Assembly: GCA_029783825.1 (NCBI GenBank)
Contig: JAREIK010016256.1
Location: forward strand, 124,001-188,000
Direction of reading: 5' to 3'
Length of the DNA stretch: 64,000 nucleotides
Source of the DNA: Sapria himalayana
Taxonomy: Eukaryota; Streptophyta; Magnoliopsida; Malpighiales; Rafflesiaceae
Shown: positions 37,108 through 50,945 of the stretch, in pieces
Numbering within the stretch: the first letter of the stretch is position 1
Layout of the letters: each line of letters starts with the position of its first letter
Made by a program: the position numbers and the translations under genes
The notes under the pieces: model-generated
Databases searched by the model: none
What the model was told of the DNA's origin: nothing
The model's input: only the letters and a program-made list of their open reading frames with translations

Positions 37108-40100
37108 AAGGGTTTTGGGGTTTAGGAGTTTAATGATTTATGTGTTTCGGCATTTAATAGTTTATAGGTTTTATATAAACTATAAAATAACAAAAAATTT
37201 ATTTTTGTGATTTTATCTCATTTTCAAAGATGATAACCTTTAAAAATATAATAATTTTTAAATTATTTTCAAATGTAAATTTAATATTTAGATATAATAA
37301 TCTTTATAATTATATATCATGTAAATTCAATATAAATAGTTTTATTGATAAATATTGTAATAATGATCAAAAAATAAATTAATAATCTATTATTAATAAG
37401 ATAGATATCAATTAAAATATAATTACAAAACATAAAATGATTCAGAAGCAAAGCAAAATATATTACTATATAAAAATTTTTTGTTTTTAAAATTTATTTT
37501 CTTTTAAAAATTTATCTTAAATTTTTGATGAAAAATAATTTATATAAATTATTTTTTTCTAGCTCAATTTAATTTGTAATTAATATTTATAAATAAATAA
37601 ATAATTAATTAAAATGAATATTTAAAATTATAATAAAAAAAAATGAGATTTTTTATTTATTATTTATGGATACTATTTTAATTTAAATTAGATATGTCTC
37701 ACTAATAATTTATTTTGTAATTAATATTTCTATAATAATAAACTAATAAATAATTAAAATAAAAATTTAAAATTATTCTGAATAAAAATTAAAATGAGAT
37801 TTATGAATTATTATTAATGTTTACTAGTTTAATGGTTTAAGTATTTAGAGGTTTTGTCATTTAAGAGTTTAGCGATTTATGTTTTTAGGCATTTAGTGGT
37901 TTATAGGTATTATTTAAATAATGAAATAACAAAAAAAATATTTTTGATATTTTTTCACATTTTCAAATATTATAACCTTTGAAAATTTAAAAATTTAAAT
38001 TTTTTTAAAAATGTGAATACAATATTTAGTAATCATAAATTATAACTATATATAATATAAACTAAATATAAACAATTTTATTTATAGATATGATATAAAT
38101 TATCAAAAAATAAATTAATATGTTATTATTAATATGCTAGATATAAATTAAAATATAATTAAAAAACCTAATATGATTCAAAAACAATCTAAAATTTATT
38201 ACTAAATAATAATTTTTGTTTTTTAGTTTTTGCTTCTTTTTATAAGCTTATATATTTTTTTGATAAAAAATAAATTATTTAAATTATATTTGTATCACTC
38301 ATAATTTATTTTGTAATTAAATTTTCAATATAGTATTTAAATTATATTTAAGGTTTACGAGTTTAAAGGTTTAAGTATTTAGGGGCTACGGCATTTAGGA
38401 ATTTATTGATTTTATGTGTTAAGGCATTTAATGGGCTATATGTTTTATTTAAACAAAGATATAACAAAAAAATTATTTTTGTTACTTTTTATCATTTTTG
38501 AAGCTTATAACCTTTGAAAATATAATAATTTTTAAATTTTTTTTATATGTGAATACTATATTTAGTTATGATAATCTTAATTATTATATATCATGTAAAT
38601 TCAATAAAAAACAATTATATTCAAAAATATTATATTAATGATCAAAAAATAAATTAATAAACTATTATTAATAAGAATGATTTTATTTAAAATATATTTG
38701 CAAAAAATAAATTTATTCAAAATCAAAATAAAATATATTACTAAAAAATAATTTTTTTTGATGTTATGCTTCTTTTTAAAAGTTTTTTTTATTAAAAATA
38801 AATTATATAAATTATATTTGTCTTCCTCATAATTTATTTTTAATTATAATTCTATAAAAATAAACTAATAAATAATTAAAAAGAATATTTAAAACTATAA
38901 TGAATACAAATAATATAGAGATTTGATATTTATTATTCAGGATATACTAGTTTAATGGTTTAAGTATTTTGGTGTTTTGGGGTTTAGTGATTTAAGTGTT
39001 TAGACCTTTAGTGATTTATAGTTTTTATTTAAAGAATGAAAAAATAAAAAATTAAATTTTTTGATTTTGTTAATTTTTGAAGATTATAACCTTTGAAAAT
39101 ATAATAATTTTTAATTTTTTTAAAATGTGAATATAATATTTATTTATAATAATCTTAATAATTATATATAATGTAACCCAATATAAATAATTTTATTAAT
39201 ACATATTATAATAATGATCAATAAAAAATTAATAAACTATTATTAATAAGAATGATATAAATTAAAATATAATTACAAAATCCAAAATGATTCAAAATCA
39301 AAATAAAATATATTACTAAATATTAAATTTTTGTTTTTAAAATTTTTCCTCTTTTTATTAGGATATATTTTTTTTGATGAAAAATAAATTATTTATATTA
39401 GATCTATTCACACTAATAATTTATTTTGTAATTAATATTTCTATAAAAATAAACTGATATATAATTAAAATAAAAATTTAAAATTATACTTAATAAAAAT
39501 TAAATTGAGATTTATGATTACACCTGTTTAATGGTTTAAGTATTTAAAGGTTTTGTCATTTAGGAGTTTAACAATTTATGTTTTTAGGCATTTAGTGGTT
39601 TATAGGTTTTATTTAAACAATAAAATAACAAAAAAAAATTGCAATTTTTTTTTCATTTTCATAGGTTATAACTGTTAAAAATATAATAATATTTAAAATT
39701 TTTTGAAATGTGAATATAATATTTAGTTATTTTAATATTAATAATTATATATCATATTAATTAAATATAAACAATTTTATTGATAGATAATATAATAATG
39801 ATCAAAAATTAAATTAAAAAACTACTAATAATAAGATAGATATTAATTAAAAAATATTTACAATACCCAAATAGATTCAAGATTAATCTATAATATATTA
39901 CTATATATTAATTTTTAATTTTTAAATTTTCACTTCTTTTATAAGCGTATATATTTATTTTGATTAAAAATAAATTATTTAAATTATATTTGTTGCACTC
40001 ATAATTTATTTGGTAATTTTATTTTATAAAATTAAACTAATAAATAATTAAAATCAATATTTAAAACTATAATAAATAAAATAAAAATTAGATTTATTAA

Positions 40101-40759
40101 TTATCAAGTAGTATATAGCGATTTAATGGTTTATGTATTTTGGAGTTTACTGATTTACCTATATATGCATTTAGTGGTTTATATGTTTTATTTAAAAAAT
40201 CACATAACAAAAAATTTATTTTTGTTATTTTTTGATATTTTCAACGGTTATAACCTTTGAAAATACAATAAATTTTAATTTTTTTTAAAGTGAATACAAT
40301 CTTTAGTTATAATAATCATTATATTTATATATCATATAAATTCAATATAAATAATTTTATTGATAAATATTCTAATAATTATCAAAAAATAAATTAAAAA
40401 TTTATTTTTAATTAGATAGATATGAATTAAAATATAAAAATAATAATTTTTTGTTTTGAATTTTTTTATTTTAATAAGTTTATCTATATTTTGTTGATGA
40501 AAAATAATTTATATAAATTATATTTTTCTAACTCTTAATTTATTCTGTAATTAATATATTTATAAAAATAAACAAATAAATAATTAAAGTGAATATTTAA
40601 AATTATAATTAAAAAAATGAGATTTATTATTAATTATTTCGGGATACCGGTTTAATTTAAATTAGATATTTCTTACTAATAATTTATTTTGTAATTAATA
40701 TTTCTTTAAAAATAAACTGATAAATATATAAAATAAAAATTTAAAATAATACTGAATAA

Positions 40760-40900
40760 AATTTAAAATGAGATTTATGATTTATGAGATTTATTATTAT
40801 GATTTAAAATAAACTGAATAAACTGATAAATTTATTATTACTGTTAAATATTATAAATATCTATCAATAAAATAAAATTATACTGATAAATATTTTTCTC
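40760..40900 (-). repeat. Scrambled satellite segment
   Basis: Short pieces of the monomer (AAACTGATAAAT, GAGATTTATGATTTAT, TATCAATAAAAT) appear out of their usual order and more than once. This fits several nested small rearrangements, probably replication-linked. No other content is visible. Confidence 0.5.
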
Positions 40901-42383
40901 ATTTTCATAGGTTATAACCTTTGAAAATATAATAATATTTATAATTTTTTGAAATGTGAATACAATACATAGTTATAATAATATTAATAATTATATATCA
41001 TATAAATTCAATATATATAATTTTATTGATATATATTATAATAATGATCAAAATTAAATTTATAAACTATTGATATTAAGATAGATAGTAATTAAAAAAT
41101 AATTACAAAACCCAAATTGATTCAAAATTATAGTAAAATATATTTCTGGATAAAAATTTTTAATTTTTAAATTTTCACATCTTTTATAAGCATATATATT
41201 TTTTAAATTATATTTGTCGCACTAATAATTTATTTTGTAATAAATATTTCTATAAAAATAAACTAATAAAAAATTAAAATGAATATTTAAAATTATAATA
41301 AATAGAATTAAAAATTAGATTTATTAATTATTAAGTAGTATATAGAGGTTTAATGGTTTATGTATTTTGGCATTACGAGGTTTAAGAGTTTACTGATTTA
41401 ACTGTGCATGCATTTATTGGTTTATAAGTGTTATTTAAAAAAAATATCAAAAATTTTTTTTTTTATTTTTTGATATTTTCAAAGGTTTATAACCTTTAAA
41501 AATATAATAATTTTTTTAATTTTTTTCAAAGTGAATAGAATATTTCGTTATAATAATCATTATATTTAAATATCATATAAATTCAATATAAATATTTTTA
41601 TTGATTAATATTCTAATGTTGATCAAAGAATAAATCAATAATCTATTATTAATAAGATAGATATCAATTTAGATATAATTACAAAACCTAAAATGATTCA
41701 AAAGCAAAGCAAAATATATTAATATATAATAATTTTTTGTTTTGAATTTTTTTTCATTTAAAAGTTTATCTATATTTTTTTGATGAAAAATAATTATATA
41801 AATTATATTTGTCTAACTTAATTTATTGTGTAATTAATAATTATATAAAAATAAACTAATAAATAATAAAAATGAATATTTTAAATTATAATGAAAAGAA
41901 TAATATTGAGATTTATTATTTATTATTTAGGGTATACCGGAATAAAATGATTATCTATTTAGGGTTTTTGAGATTTAGGAGTTATTGATTTAAGTATTTA
42001 GACATTTAGTGCTTTATAGGATTTATTTAAACAATGAAATAACAAAAAAATTATTTTTAGTTATTTTACATATTCAAAGGTTATAACATTTGAAAATATA
42101 ATAATTTTAAATTTTTTTTAAAATGTGAATAAAATATTTAGTAGTAATAATCATTATAATTATATATAATTATTTTTTATTTTTTAATTTTTACTTCTTT
42201 TTATAAGATTATATTTTTTTTATTAAAAGTAAATTATTAATATTATATTTTTCTGACTAATTATTTATTTTGTAATTAATATTTATATAAAAAATAAACA
42301 AATAAATATTTAAAATTAATATCTAAAATTAATATTTAAAATTATAATGAATACAAATTAAAATGAGATTTAAGATTTATTAT

Positions 42384-42960
42384 TGATGTATATGTAATTT
42401 ATTTTTTGATAATCTGTTTGTATAAATAAATATTTTTTATTTTTTAAAATTTTCATGTAAGTGCAGGAAAGGAAATATTAAGAGGCCGAGGATGCAGCAC
42501 TAGCATAATAACGAAAGTCTCACTATCCGGACAGCGGGCCAAAATTGGAGCAGAGCCTGACCCGTCTCATGATCCTACCCGCTCCGGTTAAATGAACCGA
42601 GAAAAATTTTAATATAAAATATTTTGTAATTTTATTTTTGGGTGGCTGTTTTTGTACCCATGGAATTATTCATCATCTCTCTCTCTTCTCTCTTAGCAAT
42701 TTATCGTGACCATTTTGTGTGCTGCATACTGTAAGACATTTCTGTTGCTTTAATTTGTAACGCAAAAGTATTTTCTGGTGGATTTATCTAGTCATTAAGA
42801 GCAACTAGCGAACCACATTATTTTTTGTGTTTATTTCTCATTTTTTGATTATATAATGGATGGTTGCTGAATTAGGATATATATATATATTGCTTGTTTT
42901 CTGTTGGTTCTATCTTTTTGTATCTCAATCTCACTACCGTGGAAGCACAATTGCCCAACA
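42384..42960 (+). mobile_element. Probable solo LTR of an LTR retrotransposon
   Basis: A 577 bp higher-GC insertion begins TGATGTATATG and ends GCCCAACA, giving TG...CA termini (TGATG against CAACA). It is flanked by the 5 bp direct repeat ATTAT at 42,379-42,383 and 42,961-42,965. Removing it and one ATTAT restores the normal satellite order, as at 46,455 where no insertion is present. Inside are a TATAAAA (42,613-42,619) and a pyrimidine-rich CTCT tract (42,675-42,694), a layout consistent with U3 and an R/U5 leader. No internal gag-pol region is present, so recombination between two LTRs is the likely origin. It occurs once and so is younger than the satellite amplification. Copia or Gypsy cannot be decided from the LTR alone. 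Confidence 0.65.
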
Positions 42961-45900
42961 ATTATATATGGTATACCAGTTTAATAGATCGATTATTTAG
43001 TAGTTTTGTCATTTAGAAGTTTAGCAATTTATGGTTTTAGGCTTTTAGTGGTATATAGATTTTATTTATATAATAAAAATTTAAAATTCTTTTTTTGATT
43101 TTGTCTGATTTTAAAATGTTATAATCTTTCAAAATAAAATAATTTTTAAAATCTTTTGAAATGTGAATACAATGTATAATTATATTAATCTTACTAATTA
43201 TATATCATATAAATTCAATATAAATAATTTTATTGATAGATATTATAATAATGATCAAAAATTAAATTAATAAACTATTATTAATAATATAAATATTTAT
43301 TTAAATTATATTTACATAACACAAAATGATAAAAAATAAAATCAAAATATATTACTAAATAATAATATTTAATTTTTAAATTTTTTCATCTTTTTATAAG
43401 CTTATATTTTTTTATGATTAAAAATAAATCATATAATAAATATATGTCTCACTCGAAATTTATTTTGTAATTAATTTTTCTAAAAAATTAAAATAAAATA
43501 ATAAAAATTAATATTTAAAATTATAATAAATAGAAATAAAAATGAGATTTATTATTTATTAAGTAGTATACAACTGTTATAAGGTTTATGTATTTAGGGG
43601 TTTCGGGTTTTATGAGCTACTGATTTATGTAAGTAAACATTTAGTGGTCTATAGGTTTTATTTAAAAAAGAAATAACAAAAAATTTATTTTTTGTATTCT
43701 TTCTTATTTTTTAAGATTCTAACCTTTTAAAATATAATAATTTTTAAATTTTTTTCAAAAGTGAATACAATATTTATTTATAATAATTATATATCATATG
43801 AATTCAATATAAACGATTTTATTGATAGATATTCTAATAATTATCAACAAATAAATTAAAAATCTATTATGCATAAGATTGATATTATTTAAAATATAAT
43901 ATCAAAACCTAAAATGATTCAAAAGCAAAGCAAAATATATTACTTAATAATAATTATTTGTTTTTAAATTTTTATTCTTTTTATAAGCTTATCTATTTGT
44001 TGATGAAAAATAATTTTTATAAATTGTATTTTTAACTCATAATTTATTTTATAATTAATATATATATATAAATAAAAAACATAAAAATCGAAATTAATTT
44101 TTTAAATTATAATGAAATCAAATAAAAATGAGATTTATTAATTATTATTTAGGGTATACCGGTTTAAAAAATTAGTTATATAGGGGTATCGAGATTTTGT
44201 AGTTTAGTGATTTAAGTGTTTAGTCATTTAGTGATTTATAGGTTTTATTATTACAATGAAATAACAAAAAAAATATTTATTTTTATTTTTTCATATATTC
44301 AAAGGTTATAATCTTTGAAAATATAATAATTTTAAATTTTTTTTCAAAAGAGAATTTAATTTTAGTTATAATAATTATTATAATTAAATATCATATAAAT
44401 TCAATATAAACAATTTTATTGATAAATATTCTAATAATGATCAAAAAATAAATTAATAATCTATTATTAATAAGATAGATATCAATTAAAATATAATTAC
44501 AAAACCAATAATGATTCAGATGCAAAGCAAATTATATTATTGTATAATAATTTTTTGTTTTTAATTTTTTTTTCTTTTAATAAGTTTATCTATATTTTTT
44601 TGATGAAAAATAATTTATATAAATTATAATTGTCTAACTCGTATTTTATTTTGTAATTAATATTTATATAAAAATAAACAAATAAATAATTAAAATGAAT
44701 ATTTAAAATTATAATGAAAAAAAATAAAAATGAGATTTATTGCATATTATTTAGGATCTATCTAATTATAAAAATTATATATTTAGGGTTTTCGAGATTT
44801 AGAAGTTATTCATTTAAATATTTAGGTATTTAGTGGTTTATAGGTTTTATTTTAATAATGAAATAACAAACAAATTATTTTTGATATTTTTTTTGAAATT
44901 TTCAAAGATTATAACCTTTGAAAATATAAAACTTTAAAATTTTTTAAAAATGTGAATACAATATTTAGTAATAATTATTATTATAACAATATATAATATA
45001 AACTAAATATAAACAATTTTATTGATAGATATTATATCAATTATCAAAAAAAAAATTAATAAACTATTATTAATATGATAGATATAAATTAAAATTTAAT
45101 TACAAAAACTAAAATGATTAAAAATCAAAGTAAATTTTTTTCTAAATAATAATTTTTTTTTAGTTTTTGAGTCATTTTATAAGATTATATTTTTTTGATA
45201 AAAAATAAATTATTTAAATTATATTTGTATCACTCATAATTTATTTTGTAATTATTATTTCAATAAATTATTTAAATTATATTTAAGGTTTATGAGTTTA
45301 AAGGTTTAAGTATTTAGGGTCTTCGGGCTTTAGAAGTTTAGAGATTTATGTGTTTAGGTATTTAATGGTTAATAAGTTTTATTTAAACAATGATATAACA
45401 AAAAATTCATTTTTTGTTATTCTCATTTTTAAGGTTATAACCTTTGAAAATATAATAATTTTTAAATTTTTTTTTAAATGTGAATACTCTATTTAGTTTT
45501 GATAATATTAATAATTATATATCATATAAATTCAATATAAACAATTATATTGATAGATATTAAATTAATGATTAAAAAATAAATTAATAAACTATTATAA
45601 ATAAGATAGATATTATTTAAAATATATTTGCAAAATATAAATTTATTTAAAATCAAAGTAAAATAAATTACTAAATAATAATGTTTTTGATATTTTGCTT
45701 CTTTTTATAAGTATATATTTATTGTTCTTAAATGTATATTATTTAAATTATATTTTTCTTTCTCATAATATATTTTGTAATTTATAATTCTATAAAAAAT
45801 AAACTAAAAAATTATTATAATGAATATTTAAAATTATAATGATACAAATAAAAGTGAGATTTTTATTTATTATTCAGGATATACAGTTATAATGGTTTAG

Positions 45901-48900
45901 GTATTTAGGTGTATTGGGGGATATTGATTTAAGTGTTAATGCATTTAGTGATTTATTGTTTTTATTTAAAGAATGAAAAAACAAAAATTTAATTTTTTTT
46001 TTATTTTCAAAGGTTGTAACCTTCGAAAATATAATAATTTTTAATTAGTTTTAAATGTGAATATAATATTTAGTTATAATAATCATAATAATTATATATA
46101 ATGTAAACTCAATATAAATAATTTTATTAATAGATATTATAATAATGATCAATACATAATTAATAAACTATTATTAAAAAGAATGATATAAATTAAAATA
46201 TAAATGCAAAATCTAAAATGATACAAAATCAAAATAAAATATTTTCCTAAATAATAATTTTTTTTAAAAATATTGTGCCTATTATTATAAGCTTATATTT
46301 TTTTGATGAAATATAAATTATTTAAATTATATCTGTCTCACTAATAATTTATTTTGTAATTAATATTTCTATAAAAATAAACTGATAAATAATTAAAATA
46401 AAAATTTAAAATTATACTGAATAAAAATTAAAATGAGATTTATGATTTATTATTAATGTATACCAGTTTAATGGTTTTGAGATTTAAATATTCTGAAATG
46501 TGAATACAATATTTAGTTATAATATTATTAATAATCATGCATCATATAAATTCAATATAAATAATTTTAATGATAGTTATTATAATAATGATCAAAAATT
46601 AAATTAATATAATATTAATAATAAGATAGATACTCATTAAAAAATATTTACAAAACACAAATTGATTAAAAATTAATGTAAAATATATTAGTTGATCATA
46701 ATTTTTAATTTTTAATAATACTTCTTTTAAAAGCGTATATAAATTTTTTGATTAAAAATAAATTATTTAAATTATATGTGTCGCACTCATAATTTATTTC
46801 ATCATAAAAATTTCTATAAAAATAAAATAATAAATAATTAAAATGAATATTTAAAATTATAATAAATTTAAATAAAAATTCAATTTATTAATTATTAAGT
46901 AGTATATAGCGGTTTAATGGTTTATGTATTTAGGCATTATGGGTTTTAGGAGTTTACTGATATAATTATGTATGCATTTAGTGCTTTATAGGTTTTATTT
47001 AAAAAATAAAATAAAAAAAAATTATTTTTGTTATTTTTTGATATTTCCAAAGGTTATAACCTTTGGAAATATAATAATTTTTAAATTTTTTTAAAGCAAA
47101 TTTAATATTTAGTTATAATAATCATTATATTTATATATCATATAAATTCAATATAAACAATTTTAGAGATTAGTATTCTAATAATAATCAAAAAATAAAT
47201 TAATAATCTATTATTAATAAGATATATATCAATAAAAATAAAATTACAAAACATAAAATGATTCATAAGCAAACCAAAATATATTACTATATAATAATTT
47301 TTTGTTTTGCAATTTTTTTTATTTTAAAAAGTTTATCTATTTTTTTGATTAAAAATAAATTACATAAATTATATTTGTCTAACTCATAATTTATTTTTTA
47401 ATTAATATTTATATAAAAAATAAACAAATAAATAATTAAAATGAATATTTAAAATTATAATGAAAAAAATAATATTGAGATTTATTCTTTATTATTTTGG
47501 GTATACCAGTCAAATTTAAATTAGATCTGTCTCATTAATAATTTATTTTGTAATTAATATTTCTATAAAATTAAACTGATAAATAATTAAAATAAAAATT
47601 TAAAATTATACTGAATAAAATTTAAAATGAGATTTATGAATTATTATTAATGTATACCAGTTTAATATTTTAAGTATTAAGAGGTTTTATCGTTTATGAC
47701 TTTAGCGATTTATGTTTTTATGCATTTAGTGGTTTATAGGTTTTATTTAAATAATTAAATTAAAAAAAAATTATTTTTGATTTTTTTTCACATTTTCAAA
47801 GGTTATAACCTTTGAAAATATAATAATTTTTAACTTTTTTAAAAATGTGAATACAATATTTAGTAATAATAATCATTATAATTATATATAATATAAACTA
47901 AATATAAACAATTTTATTGATAGATATGATATCAATTATCAAAATATAAATTAATATGCTATTATTAATATGATAGATATAAATTAAAATATCATTGCAA
48001 AACAAAAAATATTCACAATGCAAGTAAAATTTATTACTAAATAATAATTTTTATTTTTAGTTTTTGCTTCTTTTTATTAGCATATATTTATTTTGATGAA
48101 AAATAAATTATTTAAATTATATTTTTATCGCTCATAATTTATTTTGTTATTAATATTTCAATAAATTATTTAAATTATATTTAAGGTTTACAAGTTTAAA
48201 GGTTTAAGTATCTATAGGCTTTTGTGTTTAAGAGTTTAGTGGTTTAAGTGTTTAGGCATTTAGTGGTTTATAAGTTTTATTTAAACTATGATATAACAAA
48301 AAATTTATTTTTATTATTTTTTTAATTTTTGAAGGTTATAACCGTTGAAAATATAATAATTTTTAAATTTTTTTCAAATGTAAATATAATATTTAGTTAT
48401 AATAATCTTAATAACTATAAGTCATTTAAATCCAATATAAATAATTACATTGCTAGATATTATAATAATGATCAAAAAAATTTAATAATCTATTATTAAT
48501 AAGATAGATATTATTTAAAATATATTTGCAAAATATAAATTTATTCAAAATCAAAGTAAAATATATTACTTAATAATAATTTTTTTAATGTTTTTCTTTT
48601 TTATAACTTTATATTTTTGTTATTATAAATAAATTATTTAAATTAATTTGTCTTACTCATAATTTATTTAGTAATTTATAATTCTATAATAATAAACTAA
48701 TAAATAAATAAAATAATTATTTAAAATTATAATGAATATAAATAAAATTGAGATTTATTATTTATTATTCAGGATATACCAGTTTAATGGTTTAAGTATT
48801 TAGGTGTTTTTGGGTTTAGGAGTTTAGTGATTTAAGTGTTTAGACCTTTAGTGATTTATAGTTATTATCTAAAGAATTAAAAAACAAAAAATTAATTTTT

Positions 48901-49597
48901 TGTATTTTTTTAATTTTTGAAGGTTGTAACCTTTGAAAATATAATAATTTTAAATTTTTTAAAATATGAATATAATATTTATTTATATTAATCTTAATAA
49001 TTATATATAATGTAAACTAAATATAAATAATTTTATTAATAGATATTATAATAATGATCAATAAATAAATTAAAAAACTAGTATTAATAAGAATGATATA
49101 AATTAAAATATAATTGTAGAATCTAAGATGATTCAAAATAAAAATAAGATATATTACTAAATAATAATTTTTTATTTTAAAAATTTTGCCTCATTTTATA
49201 AGCATATATTTTTTTTGATGAAAAATAAATTATTTAAATTATATTTGTCTCACTAATAATTTATTTTGTTATTAATATTTCTATAAAAATAAATTGATAA
49301 ATAATTAAAATGAATATTTAAAATTATAATGAATACTAATAAAAAAAGATTTATGATTTATTATTCAGGGTATACCTATTTAATGGTTTAAGTTTTTTGT
49401 GCTTTTGGGGTTAAGGAGTTTATTGATTTATATGTTTGCACATTTATGTGTTTATATGTTTTATATAATCAATGAAATAACAAAAAATTTATTTTTATGA
49501 ATTTTCGTGATTTTCAAATGTTATTACCTTTGAAAATGTAATAATTTTTTAATAGTTCTAAAATATGAATACAATACTTACTTATAATAATCTTAAT
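42961..49597 (-). repeat. Satellite, reverse block after solo LTR
   Basis: Reverse monomers with cassettes near 42,975-43,070, 43,565-43,660, 44,165-44,255, 44,760-44,855, 45,285-45,390, 45,890-45,975, 46,905-47,000, 47,650-47,750, 48,185-48,285, 48,785-48,870 and 49,370-49,470. The region 45,200-47,610 is the higher-order partner of 31,257-33,695. At ~47,610 it continues as plain satellite where the partner has island 2. The 49,370-49,470 cassette is the same variant as at 13,698, 20,598 and 58,110. Confidence 0.85.
47792..47819. repeat. Perfect 28-bp palindrome in inverted satellite
   Basis: Perfect dyad in the reverse-orientation block, immediately after the reversed cassette ending near 47,750. 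The element is thus retained in both array polarities. Confidence 0.9.
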
Positions 49598-49615
49598 AAC
49601 TTATAAATGACTAAA
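49580..49615. other. Polarity switch, reverse to forward satellite
   Basis: Reverse satellite ends near TAATCTTAATA (about 49,597) and forward satellite begins with ACTTATAAATGACTAAATGC. The two sides come from different monomer phases, and no long fold-back is visible. This looks like a simple inversion breakpoint. Confidence 0.7.
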
Positions 49616-50013
49616 TGCATAAACACTCAAACCTTTAAACTCGTAAACCTTAAATATAATTTAATTAATTTATTAAAATATTAATTACAAAATAAATTAT
49701 GAGTGATACAAATATAATTTAAATAATTTATTTTTCATCAAAAAAAATATATACTTATAAAAAGAAGCAAAAACCAAAAAGAATTTATTATTTAGTAATA
49801 AATTTTACTTGGATTTTGAATATTTTTAGGTTTTGCAATTATATTTTAATTTATATCTATCATATTAATAATAGCATATTAATTTATTTTTTGATAATTG
49901 ATATACTATCTATCAATAAAATTGTTTATATTTAGTTTATATTATATATAATTATAATGATTATTATTACTAAATATTGTATTCACATTTTTAAAAAATT
50001 TTAAAATTATTAT

Positions 50014-50041
50014 ATTTTCAAAGGTTATAACCTTTGAAAAT
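50014..50041. repeat. Perfect 28-bp palindrome in satellite monomer
   Basis: Perfect dyad in the first monomer of the second forward block, before the cassette at 50,090. Confidence 0.9.
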
Positions 50042-50902
50042 GTGAAAAAATATCAAAAATAATTTTTTTGTTATTTCTTTGTTTAAATAAAACCTATAAA
50101 CCACTAAATGCCTAAAAACAAAAATCGCTAAAGTCATAAATGAAAAAACCTATATATACTTAAAATCTTAAACAGGTATACATTAATAATAATTCATAAA
50201 TCTCATTTTAATTTTTATTCATTAAAATTTTAAATTTTTATTTTAATTATTTAACAGTTTATTTTTATAGAAATATTGATTATAAAATAATTTATTAGTG
50301 AGATAGTTCTAATTTAAATAAGACTGGTATAACCAAAATAATAAAGAATAAATCTCAATATTATTTTTTTCATTATAATTTTAAATATTCATTTTAATTA
50401 TTTATATGTTTATTTATATATAAATATTAATTACAAAATAAATTGAGCTAGACAAAAATAATTTATATAAATTATTTTTTATCAAAAAAATATGGATAAA
50501 CATTTTAAAAGAAAAAAAATTTCAAAACAAAAAATTATTATATAGTAATATATTTTGATTTCTTCTGAATCATTTTTGGTTTTTTTATTATATTTTAAAT
50601 GATATCTATCTTATTAATAATAGATTATTAATTTATTTTTTGATCATTTTTAAAATATTTATCAATAATATTGTTTATATTGAATTTACATGATATATAA
50701 TTATTAAGATTATTATAACAAAATATTATATTTACATTTGAAAATAATTTAATAATTATTATATTTTTAAAGGTTATCATCTTTGAAAATGAGATAGAAT
50801 CACAAAAATAAATTTTTTGTTATTTTATTGTTTATATATAACCTATAAACTACTAAATGCCAAAAAGCTTAAATCATTAAACTCCTAAACCCCAAAACCC
50901 TT

Positions 50903-50945
50903 AAATACTTAAACATTTAAACCATCTTTAAAGGTTTAAGTATTT
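50903..50945. repeat. Fold-back within cassette upstream of island 3
   Basis: Arms AAATACTTAAAC (50,903-50,914) and GTTTAAGTATTT (50,934-50,945) with a 19 bp loop. It is identical in design to the structure upstream of island 1. Confidence 0.75.

Larger units (their letters stand above)
36152..42383 (-). repeat. Satellite, reverse block between island 2 and solo LTR
   Basis: Reverse monomers with cassettes near 36,150-36,215, 36,720-36,800, 37,080-37,180, 37,830-37,915, 38,350-38,455, 38,945-39,030, 39,525-39,615, 40,110-40,195, 41,340-41,435 and 41,940-42,035. Partial second cassettes typical of the long monomer class lie near 37,670 and 40,635. The stretch 40,760-40,900 is locally scrambled. 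A deletion joins two phases near 42,170. No gene seen. Confidence 0.85.
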
